A stretch of 64,000 nt of DNA from DATCMH01 sp036563505 (GCA_036563505.1 DATCMH010000002.1:124001-188000); one strand, 5' to 3'. Numbered from the stretch's first letter, positions 50,593 to 59,646 are shown. Numbers and translations are program-made. Notes: a model not told the origin generated them from the letters alone.

Positions 50593-50921
50593 AGGCCGCG
50601 CCCCCTTCTCCCCTTGAGGGAGAAGGTGCCCGGCGCTAGCCGGGCGGATGAGGGAATGCCGAGCGTGGACTCGCGCAGGTCAGAACACCCTCAATGTCGT
50701 TCGCGGGCTCGACCCGCGAACCTCGGCACGAAGGCTCAGGTGCAAGGAGCCGAGATGGCCAGGTCAAGCCCGGCCATGACAGAGGTGGTGCGGAGAGATG
50801 ACGATCGGCCTTGCGGCCGGGCGCTCGTTGCCTCGCGCCACCCCTCTCCCGACCCCGCTTCGCGGGGCCACCCTCTCCCGCAGAGGGGAGAGGGAAAGAG
50901 CGGCGCCCGATCGCGTTACCC
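50593..50921. repeat. Intergenic repeat cluster (families D and E), second locus
   Basis: This 329-base gap holds a short E-like palindrome (50597-50650, CTTCTCCCCTTGAGGGAGAAGG), an inverted copy of the family D unit (50692-50784), and another E-like unit (about 50835-50905, CCCTCTCCCGCAGAGGGGAGAGGG). The D unit matches 41683-41767 in reverse orientation. No gene is seen. Confidence 0.82.
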
Positions 50922-52031
50922 TCAGCTCTTCTTCCGCCCCTTCGACCCAGCCACCACCGGCCGCTCCGCCTCCAGCGCGTGGCCCAAAACCTTCCTCATC
51001 GAGCCCGGGAGCGCCTCCTCGTTCAGCGCCGCGCGGGGCGTGAAGCGCATGCCGTCGGGCGGCGCCGTCTCACGGCCGACCTTGGCCAGGAACACCGTCA
51101 GTTCCAGCGGGAAGTGCGTGAAGGTGTGGCGCACGACCCCGGGCAGCCGCTTCCATCGGGCGTCGAGGGGCGCGTCAAGCACGGCTTTGGCGAAGTCATA
51201 ATCCGGCGCCCAGGCGCTCGAAGGCACCTCCGCCATGCCGCCGAGAAGGCCCTGCGGCGGACGGGTTCGCAGCAGCACCGCGTCGTCGGCCCGCAGCACC
51301 ACGAAAGCCGCGCCGCGGCGCAGCTGCCCTTCCGTCTTCGGCGCCTTGCGGGGAAGGGTCTCCTGCAAGCCCTCGGCCCGGGCCCGGCACGGGCGCATCC
51401 AGGGGCAGATGGCGCAGGCGGGGCGCCTTGGGGTGCAGATCGTCGCACCGAGGTCCATGACGGCTTGCGCGAAGTCGCCCGGCCGGTCCGGCGGCACGAG
51501 GGCGAGGGTCTCCTCCTTAACCTGCGGCTTCGCTTTGGGCAGAGGCTCCTCGATGAGGAAGACGCGGGTCATCACGCGCTCGACGTTGCCGTCCACCGCC
51601 GCCGCGACCTCGCCGAAGGCGATGGCCGCCACCGCCGCCGCCGTGTAGTCCCCGATGCCGGGGAGCTTGCGCAAGGCGGCCTCGCTTGCTGGAAACTGGC
51701 CTTCGTGCCGCTCCACCACAGCCTTGGCGCAGGCGTGGAGGTTGCGCGCGCGGGAGTAGTAGCCGAGCCCGGCCCAGGCCTGCATGACCGCTTCAGAAGG
51801 CGCGTCGGCCAGGGCCTCGACGGTCGGGAAACGCTCCAGGAAGCGCTCGTAATAGGGGCGCACCGCCGCGACTGTCGTCTGCTGCAGCATGATCTCGGAG
51901 AGCCAGACCCGGTAGGGGTCCGCGATTTGACCGGGGAGCGCCCGCCAGGGCAGCGCCCGGCGATGCCGGTCGTACCAGGCGAGGAGCTCGGCCGGATCCG
52001 GTTTGGCGAGAGCGGCGGCGGGCGCTATCAT
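50922..52031 (-). CDS. mutY: Adenine DNA glycosylase MutY
   Basis: MutY removes adenine mispaired with 8-oxoguanine. From ATG 52031 it is 369 residues. It has Glu46 in LSEIMLQQT (catalytic), the helix-hairpin-helix LPGIGDYTA (123-131) with Asp147 downstream, and the [4Fe-4S] cysteines at 199, 206, 209 and 215 (Cx6Cx2Cx5C). A C-terminal NUDIX-like domain recognises 8-oxoG. An upstream start at 52094 adds 21 residues. It is divergent from the dciA-like gene. Confidence 0.96.
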   Translation of the reverse strand: MIAPAAALAKPDPAELLAWYDRHRRALPWRALPGQIADPYRVWLSEIMLQQTTVAAVRPYYERFLERFPTVEALADAPSEAVMQAWAGLGYYSRARNLHACAKAVVERHEGQFPASEAALRKLPGIGDYTAAAVAAIAFGEVAAAVDGNVERVMTRVFLIEEPLPKAKPQVKEETLALVPPDRPGDFAQAVMDLGATICTPRRPACAICPWMRPCRARAEGLQETLPRKAPKTEGQLRRGAAFVVLRADDAVLLRTRPPQGLLGGMAEVPSSAWAPDYDFAKAVLDAPLDARWKRLPGVVRHTFTHFPLELTVFLAKVGRETAPPDGMRFTPRAALNEEALPGSMRKVLGHALEAERPVVAGSKGRKKS

Positions 52032-52102
52032 GCCCGCGCTGATAGCTGCCGCGGGCCTTGTTTCCAACGCGGCGATCGGTCTTGCACGCCGCACGGTACA
52101 TC

Positions 52103-52600
52103 ATGGCCCGACCGCGCCCCCTCGCCGACCTCCTCGACCACTGCTTGAAGCCGGCCCTGCGGGCGCAAGGCTTCGCGGCGGCCGACGTGCTCGTGGCCTG
52201 GCCCGACATCGTCGGCGAGCGGCTCGCCGCCTACACGCAGCCAATCAAGCTCGAGTGGCGTCATCGGGCCCGCGACGCCGACCCGGACGCCAGGCCCGAG
52301 CCCGCCTCCCTGGTGGTGCGGGTCGAGGGCGCTTTCGCGATCGAGCTGCAGCACCTCGCGCCGATCGTCATCGAGCGCGTCAACGCCCATTATGGCTGGC
52401 GCTGTGTCGGCCGGCTCGTGCTCAAGCAAGGGCCAGTGCGCCGGCCGGTGAAGCCGTCGCGCGCCCTCCCGAGCCTTGCCCCGGAAGAGCAGGCCAAAGT
52501 GGAGGCCGCGGTGTCCGGGGTCGCGGAAACGGGGCTCAAGGCGGCGCTCGACCGCCTCGGGCGCGCCGTTCTCGCGGACAAACCGGGCAACGGGCCGTGA
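52103..52600 (+). CDS. DUF721 (DciA-like) protein
   Basis: From ATG 52103 it is 165 residues with the DUF721 fold: ADLLDHCLKPALRAQGFAAADVLVAWPDIVGERLA (about 7-41), a TQPIKLEW strand, SLVVRVEGAFAIELQHL and PIVIERVNAHYG. DciA proteins, defined by this domain, help load DnaB helicase in bacteria without DnaC. A helicase-loading role is likely but unproven here. The gene lies in a mutY/DUF721/dsbA/smc order that is conserved in Rhizobiales. Confidence 0.85.
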   Translation: MARPRPLADLLDHCLKPALRAQGFAAADVLVAWPDIVGERLAAYTQPIKLEWRHRARDADPDARPEPASLVVRVEGAFAIELQHLAPIVIERVNAHYGWRCVGRLVLKQGPVRRPVKPSRALPSLAPEEQAKVEAAVSGVAETGLKAALDRLGRAVLADKPGNGP

Positions 52601-52704
52601 CGCCCTGCCCCCACGCAAGCGTGACCCAGGGCCGCCTTGCCACAATGCGTCCCTGATTCTACCGCAGCGGAAGACTTAGCCTCAACGCTCGGAGCACTCC
52701 TCCC

Positions 52705-53346
52705 ATGATCACCCGGCGCGACGCGCTCACCCTTCTCGGATCGGCGGCGGCCCTCTGCGTCCTCGGACCGAGCTTTCCCGCCGTCGCGCAGACGACGGTC
52801 GCGGCCAAGGACCTCGCCGTTCAGGGACCTCTCGGCGACGTCGCCGAGGGCCCGGCCGACGCCAAGGTGACGATCATCGAATATGCCTCGCTCACCTGCT
52901 CGCACTGCGCGACGTTCCATCGCGAGACCTACCCGACCCTGAAGAGCCGCTACATCGACACGGGCAAGGTGCGCTACGTGTTGCGCGAATTCCCGCTCGA
53001 TCCGGTCTCGGCCGCCGCTTTCATGCTCTCGCGCTGCGACGGCGAGGCTAAGTACTACCCGATGGTCGACCTGTTCTTCTCGCAGCAGAGAACTTGGGCT
53101 TTCTCGGAGAAGCCCGTCGACGCGATGCAGCAGCTCGTGCGCCAAGCCGGCTTCTCACAGGAGAAGTTCGAGCGCTGCTTGCGCGACCAGAAGCTCTATG
53201 ATGCCGTGAATGCTGTCAGGAAACGCGGCGAAGAGGTCCTGAAGGTGGACTCCACCCCGACCTTCTTCATCAACGGCCAGCGCCACGCCGGGAACATGTC
53301 GGTTGCGGAACTCGAGAAGGTCCTCAAGCCCCTGCTCGGAGAGTAA
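52705..53346 (+). CDS. DsbA-family thiol:disulfide protein
   Basis: This 213-residue periplasmic protein has a signal peptide (about 1-28; RRDALTLLGSAAALCVL with an AQ-type site). The active site is CSHC (Cys65, Cys68) in EYASLTCSHCATFH, and a cis-proline loop STPTFFINGQ lies near the end. Members of this family are oxidants or isomerases for periplasmic disulfides. The CSHC pair differs from the CPHC of classical DsbA and is usual for alphaproteobacterial ScsM/DsbA-like proteins. Confidence 0.9.
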   Translation: MITRRDALTLLGSAAALCVLGPSFPAVAQTTVAAKDLAVQGPLGDVAEGPADAKVTIIEYASLTCSHCATFHRETYPTLKSRYIDTGKVRYVLREFPLDPVSAAAFMLSRCDGEAKYYPMVDLFFSQQRTWAFSEKPVDAMQQLVRQAGFSQEKFERCLRDQKLYDAVNAVRKRGEEVLKVDSTPTFFINGQRHAGNMSVAELEKVLKPLLGE

Positions 53347-53388
53347 CCCGGCCGGCCGGAACGCGCGGCCCCCGGGAGGGGCGCGGCC

Positions 53389-56300
53389 GTGAAGCTCACG
53401 CGGCTGCGCATCGCCGGCTTCAAGACCTTCGTCGAGGCGACCGACGTTCCGATCGAGCCGGGGCTGACGGGCGTCATCGGGCCGAACGGCTGCGGCAAGT
53501 CGAACCTCGTCGAGGCCCTGCGCTGGGTGATGGGCGAGACCTCGCACAAGAACATGCGCGCGTCCGGCATGGACGACGTGATCTTCTCCGGCTCCGGCAG
53601 CCGCCCGGCCCGCAACATGGCGGAAGTGCTCCTCGTCATCGAGAACGAGGACCGCCGCGCGCCCGCCGCCTTCAACGATGCCGACCGCCTGGAGGTCGCC
53701 CGCCGCATCGAGCGCGAGGCGGGCTCGACCTACCGCATCAACGGCCGCGAGGTGCGCGCCCGCGACGTGCAGCTTCTCTTCGCGGACGCCGCGACGGGCG
53801 CCCGTTCTCCGGCCCTCGTGCGCCAAGGCCAGATCGCCGAACTCATCGCGGCCAAGCCCCAGGCCCGACGCCGTATCCTGGAGGATGCCGCCGGCGTCGC
53901 CGGCCTCCACGCCCGCCGGCACGAAGCGGAGCTGCGCCTCAAAGGGGCGGAGGACAACCTGCTTCGCGTCGAGGACGTGCTGCAGGCCCTCGATGCGCAG
54001 GTGGACAGCCTGCGCCGTCAGGGACGCCAGGCGGGGCGCTACCGGCAGGTCTCCGCGGAGATCCGCCGCCTCGAAGCACTGCTGGCGGCGCTGGCCTATG
54101 CCGAGGCGCAGGAGGCCGCTCTCGCGGCCGAGCGCCAGGTCGACGCGGACCTGAACCGCCTCGCCGCCGCTCAGACCGTACAGACCGCCGCCGCCACCGC
54201 CCAGGCGGTCGCGGCTCACGCCCTGCCGGGCCTGCGCGACACGGAAGTCGCCGCCGCGGCGGCCCTTCAGCGCCAGCGCCTCGCGCTCGCCGAGCTCGAT
54301 GCCGAGGAGCGGCGCACCAAGGACCGGCTCGCGGCCTTGGAGCGGCAGATCACCGAGATCGAGCGCGACGGCGCCCGCGCGGAAGCTTTGCGCGCCGACG
54401 CGGACATGGCAGCGTCGCGCTTGGCTGAGGAGGAAGACAACCTCGCAGAGGCCGACGAAGCCGCCGTTACCGCCTCCGCGCAGGCGCGAGCAAAGCTTGC
54501 CGCCGCGGAGGAGGCGCTGGGGCAGACGGAGACAGCTCTGCAGCAGCTTCAGGCGCAAGCTGCGACCGACGCGGCCCGCCGCGCCGCCCTCGATCAGGCC
54601 CGGCGCGAGGAGGACACCCGGCTGGCCCGACTGGCGACCGAGTCCGCGCGGCTCGAGCGCGAGCACCAGGCGCTTGCGACGCAAGGCGGCGCGCCCGACC
54701 TCGCCGCCTTGCGCGACGAAGCGGAGGGCCTGGATTTTCAGGCGCGGCAGGCGGAGGAGGCCGCGAGCGCGGCCCGCTCCAGCCTCGCCGCAGCGCGCGA
54801 TGCCGAACTCGCCGCCCGTGGTCCGCTGGCCGAGGCCGACCGGCGAGCGCAGCGGTTAGAGACGGAGGCGCGCACCCTCGAGAAACTGTTCGCTCGGGCG
54901 GAAGGCGATCTCTGGCCCCGTGCCCTCGACCAGATCACGGTCGCGAAGGGCTATGAGACGGCTCTGGGCGCGGCGCTCGGCGACGACCTCGACGCGTCGA
55001 CGAACCCGTCCGCGCCCTCCCACTGGGCAATGACAGGGGACGGCGCCGAGGATGCCTCCCTGCCCGAGGGCGTGCAGGCTTTGGCCGACCTCGCCCGAGC
55101 ACCGGCCGCCCTGGTGCGACGGCTGCGCCAGATCGGCGTCGTCGAGGGCCGGGCCGAGGGCGACGCCTTGCGCGGCGCCCTCCGCCCCGGGCAGCGCCTC
55201 GTCTCCCGGGCGGGCGACCTGTGGCGCTGGGACGGGCTGACCACCGCGGCCGAAGCCCCGACCCCGGCCGCCCGGCGCCTGGCCGAGCGGAACCGCTTGG
55301 GCGATCTCAAGGTCGCGGCAGCCGCCGCGCGCCAAGCTGCGGACGCGCGCCGGCGCGAGGCGGAGGCTGCGCAGGACGCGAGCCGCGCCTCTGCCGCATC
55401 GGAAGCCGCCGCCGCCGAGGAGGCCCGTCGCACGCGCCGTGCCCTCGATCAGGTTCGAGAGCGCCTCGGTGTCGCCGAGCGGCGGCTCGCCGAAACTGCG
55501 TCGCGCCGCGCTGCCCTGGAAGAGGCTCGGGCGAGGGTCGCGGGAAGCCTGGAAGAAGCGCAGGGCCGACGGTCGGAACTGGACGAGGCTCACGCCGCGC
55601 TTGTCGCCGCCGCCGCGCCTGAGGCCGCGCTGCTGCGCGCCCGCACCGAGGCCGCCGAGGCGCGCGCCCAGGCGCTCGATGCCCGTGCCGCCGTGCAGGG
55701 CCTGGCCCGCGAGGCGGAGCTGCGCGCCAAGCGCCGCGAGGCGGTGGCTGCGGAGCGCCGCTCCTGGGCCGAGCGGATCGCCCGAGCCGAAGCGTCCCGG
55801 GCCGATCTCGCGGAGCGCCTCGCGCGTGCCCGCGCTGAGCGGAGGGCGCTCGACGAGGCGCCCGCCGCCTCGGCGCTCGCTCGCCGCGCCCTCGTCACCC
55901 GGATCGCCGAGGCCGAGGAAGCGCGAAAGGCCGCTGCCGACCGCCTCGCCGAGGGCGAGAGCAGGTCGCGCGAGGCGGACCGCGCCGCCCGCGCGGCCCT
56001 CGATGCGCTCGCGGCCGTCCGCGAGGCGAGAGCGGCGGCCGAGGCGCGCCTGGAGGCGGCGCGCCAGCGCCTCCAGGATCAAACCCGCGGCATCGCCGAG
56101 ACCTTCGAGACCACGCCCGCCGCCCTCCTCGACGGGGCGGGGGTAAAGCCCGGCGCGCCACGCCCCGATGCCGCTGCCGCCGAGAGCCGCCTGGCGCAGT
56201 TACGCGCCGACCGCGAGCGCCTCGGAGCGGTCAATCTCCGGGCCGAGGACGAACTCGCGGAGGCGGAAGGCCGGCACGCCGCGCTCGCCCGGGAACGCGA

Positions 56301-56847
56301 CGATCTCGTCGAGGCGATCAAGCGCCTGCGGCAGGCCATCGGCAGCCTCAATCGCGAGGGCCGGGAGCGGCTGCTCGCAGCATTCACCGTGGTGAACAGC
56401 CATTTCGAGCGGCTCTTCACCGCGCTCTTCGGCGGTGGCACGGCCGAGTTGACCCTCGTCGATTCCGACGACCCACTGGAGGCGGGCCTCGAGATCCTCG
56501 CCCGCCCGCCCGGCAAGAAGCCCCAGACCATGACCCTGCTCTCCGGCGGCGAGCAGGCGCTGACCGCCATCGCTCTCATCTTCGCGGTGTTCCTGACGAA
56601 CCCGTCCCCGATCTGCGTCCTCGACGAGGTCGACGCGCCCCTCGACGACGCCAATGTCGAGCGCTACTGCGACCTCCTCGACGACATGGCGCGCCAGACC
56701 GAGACCCGCTTCGTCGTCATCACCCACAACCCGATCACCATGGCCCGCATGGACCGCCTGTTCGGCGTGACCATGGCCGAGCGCGGCGTGTCCCAGCTCG
56801 TCTCCGTCGACCTCGAAGGGGCGGAGCGCATGCTGGAGACGGTTTGA
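53389..56847 (+). CDS. smc: Chromosome segregation protein SMC
   Basis: SMC forms the condensin ring that organises and segregates the chromosome. The 1152-residue protein starts at GTG 53389 after a GGGAGGGG ribosome binding site. The N-terminal head has Walker A GPNGCGKSN (31-39). Long Ala/Arg/Glu coiled coils flank a hinge at about 500-610. The C-terminal head has signature LSGGEQ (1051-1056) and Walker B CVLDEVDAPL (Asp1079, Glu1080). The length is typical of the alphaproteobacterial form. Confidence 0.97.
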   Translation: MKLTRLRIAGFKTFVEATDVPIEPGLTGVIGPNGCGKSNLVEALRWVMGETSHKNMRASGMDDVIFSGSGSRPARNMAEVLLVIENEDRRAPAAFNDADRLEVARRIEREAGSTYRINGREVRARDVQLLFADAATGARSPALVRQGQIAELIAAKPQARRRILEDAAGVAGLHARRHEAELRLKGAEDNLLRVEDVLQALDAQVDSLRRQGRQAGRYRQVSAEIRRLEALLAALAYAEAQEAALAAERQVDADLNRLAAAQTVQTAAATAQAVAAHALPGLRDTEVAAAAALQRQRLALAELDAEERRTKDRLAALERQITEIERDGARAEALRADADMAASRLAEEEDNLAEADEAAVTASAQARAKLAAAEEALGQTETALQQLQAQAATDAARRAALDQARREEDTRLARLATESARLEREHQALATQGGAPDLAALRDEAEGLDFQARQAEEAASAARSSLAAARDAELAARGPLAEADRRAQRLETEARTLEKLFARAEGDLWPRALDQITVAKGYETALGAALGDDLDASTNPSAPSHWAMTGDGAEDASLPEGVQALADLARAPAALVRRLRQIGVVEGRAEGDALRGALRPGQRLVSRAGDLWRWDGLTTAAEAPTPAARRLAERNRLGDLKVAAAAARQAADARRREAEAAQDASRASAASEAAAAEEARRTRRALDQVRERLGVAERRLAETASRRAALEEARARVAGSLEEAQGRRSELDEAHAALVAAAAPEAALLRARTEAAEARAQALDARAAVQGLAREAELRAKRREAVAAERRSWAERIARAEASRADLAERLARARAERRALDEAPAASALARRALVTRIAEAEEARKAAADRLAEGESRSREADRAARAALDALAAVREARAAAEARLEAARQRLQDQTRGIAETFETTPAALLDGAGVKPGAPRPDAAAAESRLAQLRADRERLGAVNLRAEDELAEAEGRHAALARERDDLVEAIKRLRQAIGSLNREGRERLLAAFTVVNSHFERLFTALFGGGTAELTLVDSDDPLEAGLEILARPPGKKPQTMTLLSGGEQALTAIALIFAVFLTNPSPICVLDEVDAPLDDANVERYCDLLDDMARQTETRFVVITHNPITMARMDRLFGVTMAERGVSQLVSVDLEGAERMLETV

Positions 56848-56855
56848 GCGCGCCG

Positions 56856-57092
56856 ATGAGCCTGATCCAGAACGAGCGGACGAAGCTTCTCGCGACCGCG
56901 CTCAACACGGCGTCTACATCCTGCTTTACCGTCGGGATCGCTACGCCGCTCGCTGGATACCTCTACGACGTCGGTGGCTTCCGGACCCGCGTCCCGATCG
57001 AAACGTTGGTTCTGGGTGTCGTCGGTTGGCTTTCGGCTGCCGTGGCATTACATTTACTCGCGAGACGAGCCCTGAAGAGCCTGCGGCCATGA
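56856..57092 (+). CDS. Small membrane protein, unknown
   Basis: From ATG 56856 the product is 78 residues with a polar N terminus and two hydrophobic stretches (about 24-40 and 53-73), ending in an Arg-rich tail. It starts 8 bases after the smc stop and its stop overlaps the next tiny ORF by 4 bases. A TTG at 56844 overlapping the smc stop would add four residues. No family is recognised. Its AT-richer bases (many TTG, TTT, TTA codons) differ from smc. Confidence 0.6.
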   Translation: MSLIQNERTKLLATALNTASTSCFTVGIATPLAGYLYDVGGFRTRVPIETLVLGVVGWLSAAVALHLLARRALKSLRP

Positions 57093-57208
57093 ACTCCTAC
57101 GCGATCCTGGCCTTCGTCGTGACCCCGGCGCTTGCGGTGGCGCTCGGCTGGGCCGGCGTTGTCTGGCACGAACGGTCCTCGCGCGAGCACCACGCGCCCG
57201 GCGAGTAG
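57089..57208 (+). CDS. Tiny single-helix membrane protein
   Basis: A 39-residue ORF starting MNSYAILAF, with one hydrophobic helix (about 4-26) and a charged, His-containing tail (ERSSREHHAPGE). Its ATG overlaps the stop of the preceding small gene (ATGA), which suggests coupled translation and a two-gene unit. The pair could act together in the membrane. It is too short for homology by eye. Confidence 0.55.
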   Translation: MNSYAILAFVVTPALAVALGWAGVVWHERSSREHHAPGE

Positions 57209-57386
57209 AGCTTGGACGCTATGCGATCCTTCTTGCGAAGAACGACGCAGAGACTCGCCCGTCAGATCGACCGAGGCTGCTGAATTTATTGCACCGCAAC
57301 AAAACCTGACACGAACCTCGATCGGCAAGCCGTTTTATAGCCGAAAACACTGTGAGTTCAGTCCCTTACCTTTTTCCGCCGCATTC

Positions 57387-57413
57387 TTGACAGGGGGGGA
57401 CCCCGTCAATATG
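57387..57413 (+). promoter_or_regulatory. Probable promoter of the atp (F0) operon
   Basis: TTGACA at 57387-57392 is a perfect -35 box and CAATAT at 57408-57413 a fair -10 box, 15 bases apart. They lie 63 bases before the atpI start, in a 267-base gap with no gene. A G-run fills the spacer. Confidence 0.6.
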
Positions 57414-57475
57414 GTGCGCCCGGCTTTCGGGGCCGGGTTGCTGACCCATCCACCGGACCGCGACGAGGGAGCGCC

Positions 57476-57853
57476 ATGGCGGATCCAACCGGGCGGGACG
57501 AAGGAACGGGGCGTAAACCTGCCAGCTCCGGCGAGGCCGACCTGTCGGCGAGGCTGAAGTCCCTCGACGCGAAGCTCGATCAAGCGGGCGCGCGGCGGGC
57601 CGAGACGGAGGAGCCTCGCACCCGTTCGACGTCCGATCCCGGCGCGATCGGCCGAGCCTTCAGGCTCTCGGCCGAATTCGTCTCAGGCGTCATCGCGGGC
57701 GGCATCGTCGGCTACATCGTCGACCAGCTGGCCGGCACGCGCCCGTGGGGGCTCATCATCTGCCTCATCCTGGGGTTCTGCGCCGGGATGCTCAACCTGA
57801 TGCGCGCGGCCGGCCTGGCGAAGCCGGCCCGGTACGATGCGGATCAGCGCTGA
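57476..57853 (+). CDS. atpI: ATP synthase protein I (AtpI)
   Basis: AtpI helps assemble the c-ring of ATP synthase. The 125-residue protein has a charged N-terminal half (about 1-55, probably disordered) and two membrane helices (about 60-84 and 90-110; VSGVIAGGIVGYIVDQLAGT and LIICLILGFCAGMLNLMR), the AtpI/Gene1 pattern of alphaproteobacteria. It is the first gene of the F0 operon, 77 bases before atpB. Confidence 0.9.
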   Translation: MADPTGRDEGTGRKPASSGEADLSARLKSLDAKLDQAGARRAETEEPRTRSTSDPGAIGRAFRLSAEFVSGVIAGGIVGYIVDQLAGTRPWGLIICLILGFCAGMLNLMRAAGLAKPARYDADQR

Positions 57854-57930
57854 GGCGAAACCAAGACGCCGACGAGCGAGACCGCGCGGCAGCCCTGCCG
57901 CGCACAGCGAGCGACGGATAGCGACGGATC

Positions 57931-58659
57931 ATGGCGAGCCCGATCGAACAGTTCCAGATCAAGACGATCATCCCGGGAGTCGGCTTCTCGAACTCGTCGC
58001 TGTTCATGGTCGCCACCGTCGCGGTGGTGGTGGGCGGTCTCCTTCTCGCCACGAGCCGCCGCGCCGTCGTGCCGGGCCGCGCCCAGTCGGTGGCCGAGAT
58101 GCTGCACGACTTCGTGGCCGGAACGCTGCGGGACGCGACCGGCAGCGAGGGCATGAAGTTTTTCCCCTTCGTGTTCTCCCTCTTCATGTTCGTGCTGACC
58201 GCGAACATGCTCGGCATGATCCCCGGCTTCTTCACGGTAACGAGCCACATCATCGTGACCTTCGCCTTGGCGATGCTCGTGATCGGCACGGTCGTCGTCT
58301 ACGGCTTCATGACGCACGGCACGCACTTCCTGGGGCTGTTCGTTCCCTCGGGCGTGCCCGGCTGGCTCCTGCCCTTCATCACCATCATCGAGGTGATCTC
58401 CTTCCTCTCGCGGCCGATCTCGCTCTCCCTTCGCCTCTTCGCGAACATGCTGGCGGGCCACATCGCGCTCAAAGTCTTCGGCGGCTTCGTCGTTTCGCTC
58501 GCGTCTGCGGGCGTCGGCTTCGCCCTTCTCTCGCCGCTGCCGCTCCTGATGGCGGTGGCGTTGACGGCGCTCGAGTTCCTCGTCGCCTTCCTGCAGGCTT
58601 ACGTCTTCACCGTGCTGACCTGCATCTACCTCAACGACGCGCTGCATCCGGGTCACTAG
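57931..58659 (+). CDS. atpB: ATP synthase F0 subunit a
   Basis: Subunit a forms the proton half-channels beside the c-ring. The 242-residue protein has five to six helices. The essential arginine is at about position 168 in SLSLRLFANMLAGH, the hallmark of this subunit. The final helix carries an AFLQAYVFTVLTCIYL block. It is the second gene of the atpI-atpB-atpE-atpF'-atpF operon; the F1 genes are elsewhere in the genome, as is normal for alphaproteobacteria. Confidence 0.97.
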   Translation: MASPIEQFQIKTIIPGVGFSNSSLFMVATVAVVVGGLLLATSRRAVVPGRAQSVAEMLHDFVAGTLRDATGSEGMKFFPFVFSLFMFVLTANMLGMIPGFFTVTSHIIVTFALAMLVIGTVVVYGFMTHGTHFLGLFVPSGVPGWLLPFITIIEVISFLSRPISLSLRLFANMLAGHIALKVFGGFVVSLASAGVGFALLSPLPLLMAVALTALEFLVAFLQAYVFTVLTCIYLNDALHPGH

Positions 58660-58724
58660 AGCGCCGCGCGCCGTCCGACGGTTTTCCCTCCTCCCGATCC
58701 GCTCAATACCTTAGGAGTTCAACG

Positions 58725-58949
58725 ATGGATCCGACCGCTTTCAAGTTCCTCGGCGCGGGCCTCGCCTGCATCGGCATGGGCCTCGCCGCCATGGGCGTGG
58801 GCAACATCTTCGGCAACTTCCTCTCGGGCGCGCTCCGCAACCCGTCGGCGGCCGACAGCCAGTTCGCCCGCGCCTTCATCGGCGCGGCGCTCGCGGAAGG
58901 TCTCGGGATCTTCTGCCTCGTCGTCGCCCTCGTTCTGCTCTTCACCTGA
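58725..58949 (+). CDS. atpE: ATP synthase F0 subunit c
   Basis: This 74-residue proteolipid forms the rotating c-ring. Two hydrophobic helices flank a polar loop (SGALRNPSAADS), with the proton-binding Glu58 in the second helix (GAALAEGLGIFCLV). ATG 58725 has TTAGGAG upstream. The 65-base gap from atpB and the 148-base gap to atpF' are larger than usual, which may help translate c in excess. Confidence 0.97.
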   Translation: MDPTAFKFLGAGLACIGMGLAAMGVGNIFGNFLSGALRNPSAADSQFARAFIGAALAEGLGIFCLVVALVLLFT

Positions 58950-59028
58950 TCGCTCGGAGCGTTCGGGAGAGGAAGGACGCGGGCTCGTTCGGGCGCCTTG
59001 AGCGCACGGCAGGCCCGCTCCCGGCTTC

Positions 59029-59056
59029 GATGACGGCGGAGAACTCCGCCGTCATC
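59029..59056 (+). promoter_or_regulatory. Perfect 13-bp hairpin between atpE and atpF'
   Basis: GATGACGGCGGAG (59029-59041) and its exact complement (59044-59056) form a stem with a two-base spacer, 42 bases before atpF'. There is no T-run after it, so it is more likely an RNA-stabilising or attenuating stem than a terminator. It could raise atpE mRNA relative to the downstream genes. Confidence 0.6.
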
Positions 59057-59097
59057 GCCGTTTCGTGAAACCGTCTTTATCGCCGAAGGACAGGCCC

Positions 59098-59646
59098 ATG
59101 GCCCAGCCCGCGACCACGCAGGCGACGACTTCGACCGGCGCGACCGGTGCCGCGCAGGATGTCGGCTTCCCGCCGTTCAAGACCGAAACCTACGGCAGCC
59201 AGCTGCTCTGGCTCGCGATCACCTTCGGCGCGCTCTACTTCCTCATGTCCCGTGTGGTGCTGCCGCGCTTGACGGGCATCATCGAGGGCCGCCGGCAGGC
59301 GATCGCCGCCGACCTCGACCAGGCGGCGGCCATGAAGACCCGGGCCGAGGAAGCCGGCCAGGCCTACGACGCAGCGCTGGCGGAGGCCAAGGCCCGCGCC
59401 CAGGCGCTCGCCGCCGAGACTCGGGCCAAGCTGTCCGCCGAGTCCGACGCCAAGCGCAAGGTTCTGGAAGCCGATCTGGCCTCCCGCCTCGCCGAGGCCG
59501 AGCGCACCATCGCCGCGACGAAGACTCAGGCCATGAGCAACGTCCGCGGCATCGCTGCCGACACCGCGGTCGCCATCGTCGAGCGCCTGACCGGTCACAG
59601 CCCGGACCGGGCCGCCGTCGAGGCCGCCCTCGACCGCGCCGCCTGA
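59098..59646 (+). CDS. ATP synthase F0 subunit b' (second b-type stator)
   Basis: From ATG 59098 it is 182 residues: an N-terminal Ala/Thr-rich lead, one membrane helix (about 36-54; SQLLWLAITFGALYFLMS), and a long charged coiled coil rich in Ala, Glu and Lys. This is the b' half of the peripheral stalk; phototrophs and alphaproteobacteria have a b and a b' instead of two identical b subunits. It is paired with atpF, which follows after 19 bases. Confidence 0.92.
   Translation: MAQPATTQATTSTGATGAAQDVGFPPFKTETYGSQLLWLAITFGALYFLMSRVVLPRLTGIIEGRRQAIAADLDQAAAMKTRAEEAGQAYDAALAEAKARAQALAAETRAKLSAESDAKRKVLEADLASRLAEAERTIAATKTQAMSNVRGIAADTAVAIVERLTGHSPDRAAVEAALDRAA

Noticed and set aside
41595..50921. 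Insertion sequence or transposon at the two repeat clusters
   Set aside because: No transposase gene or IS-like terminal structure lies nearby; the repeats are short palindromic units only.
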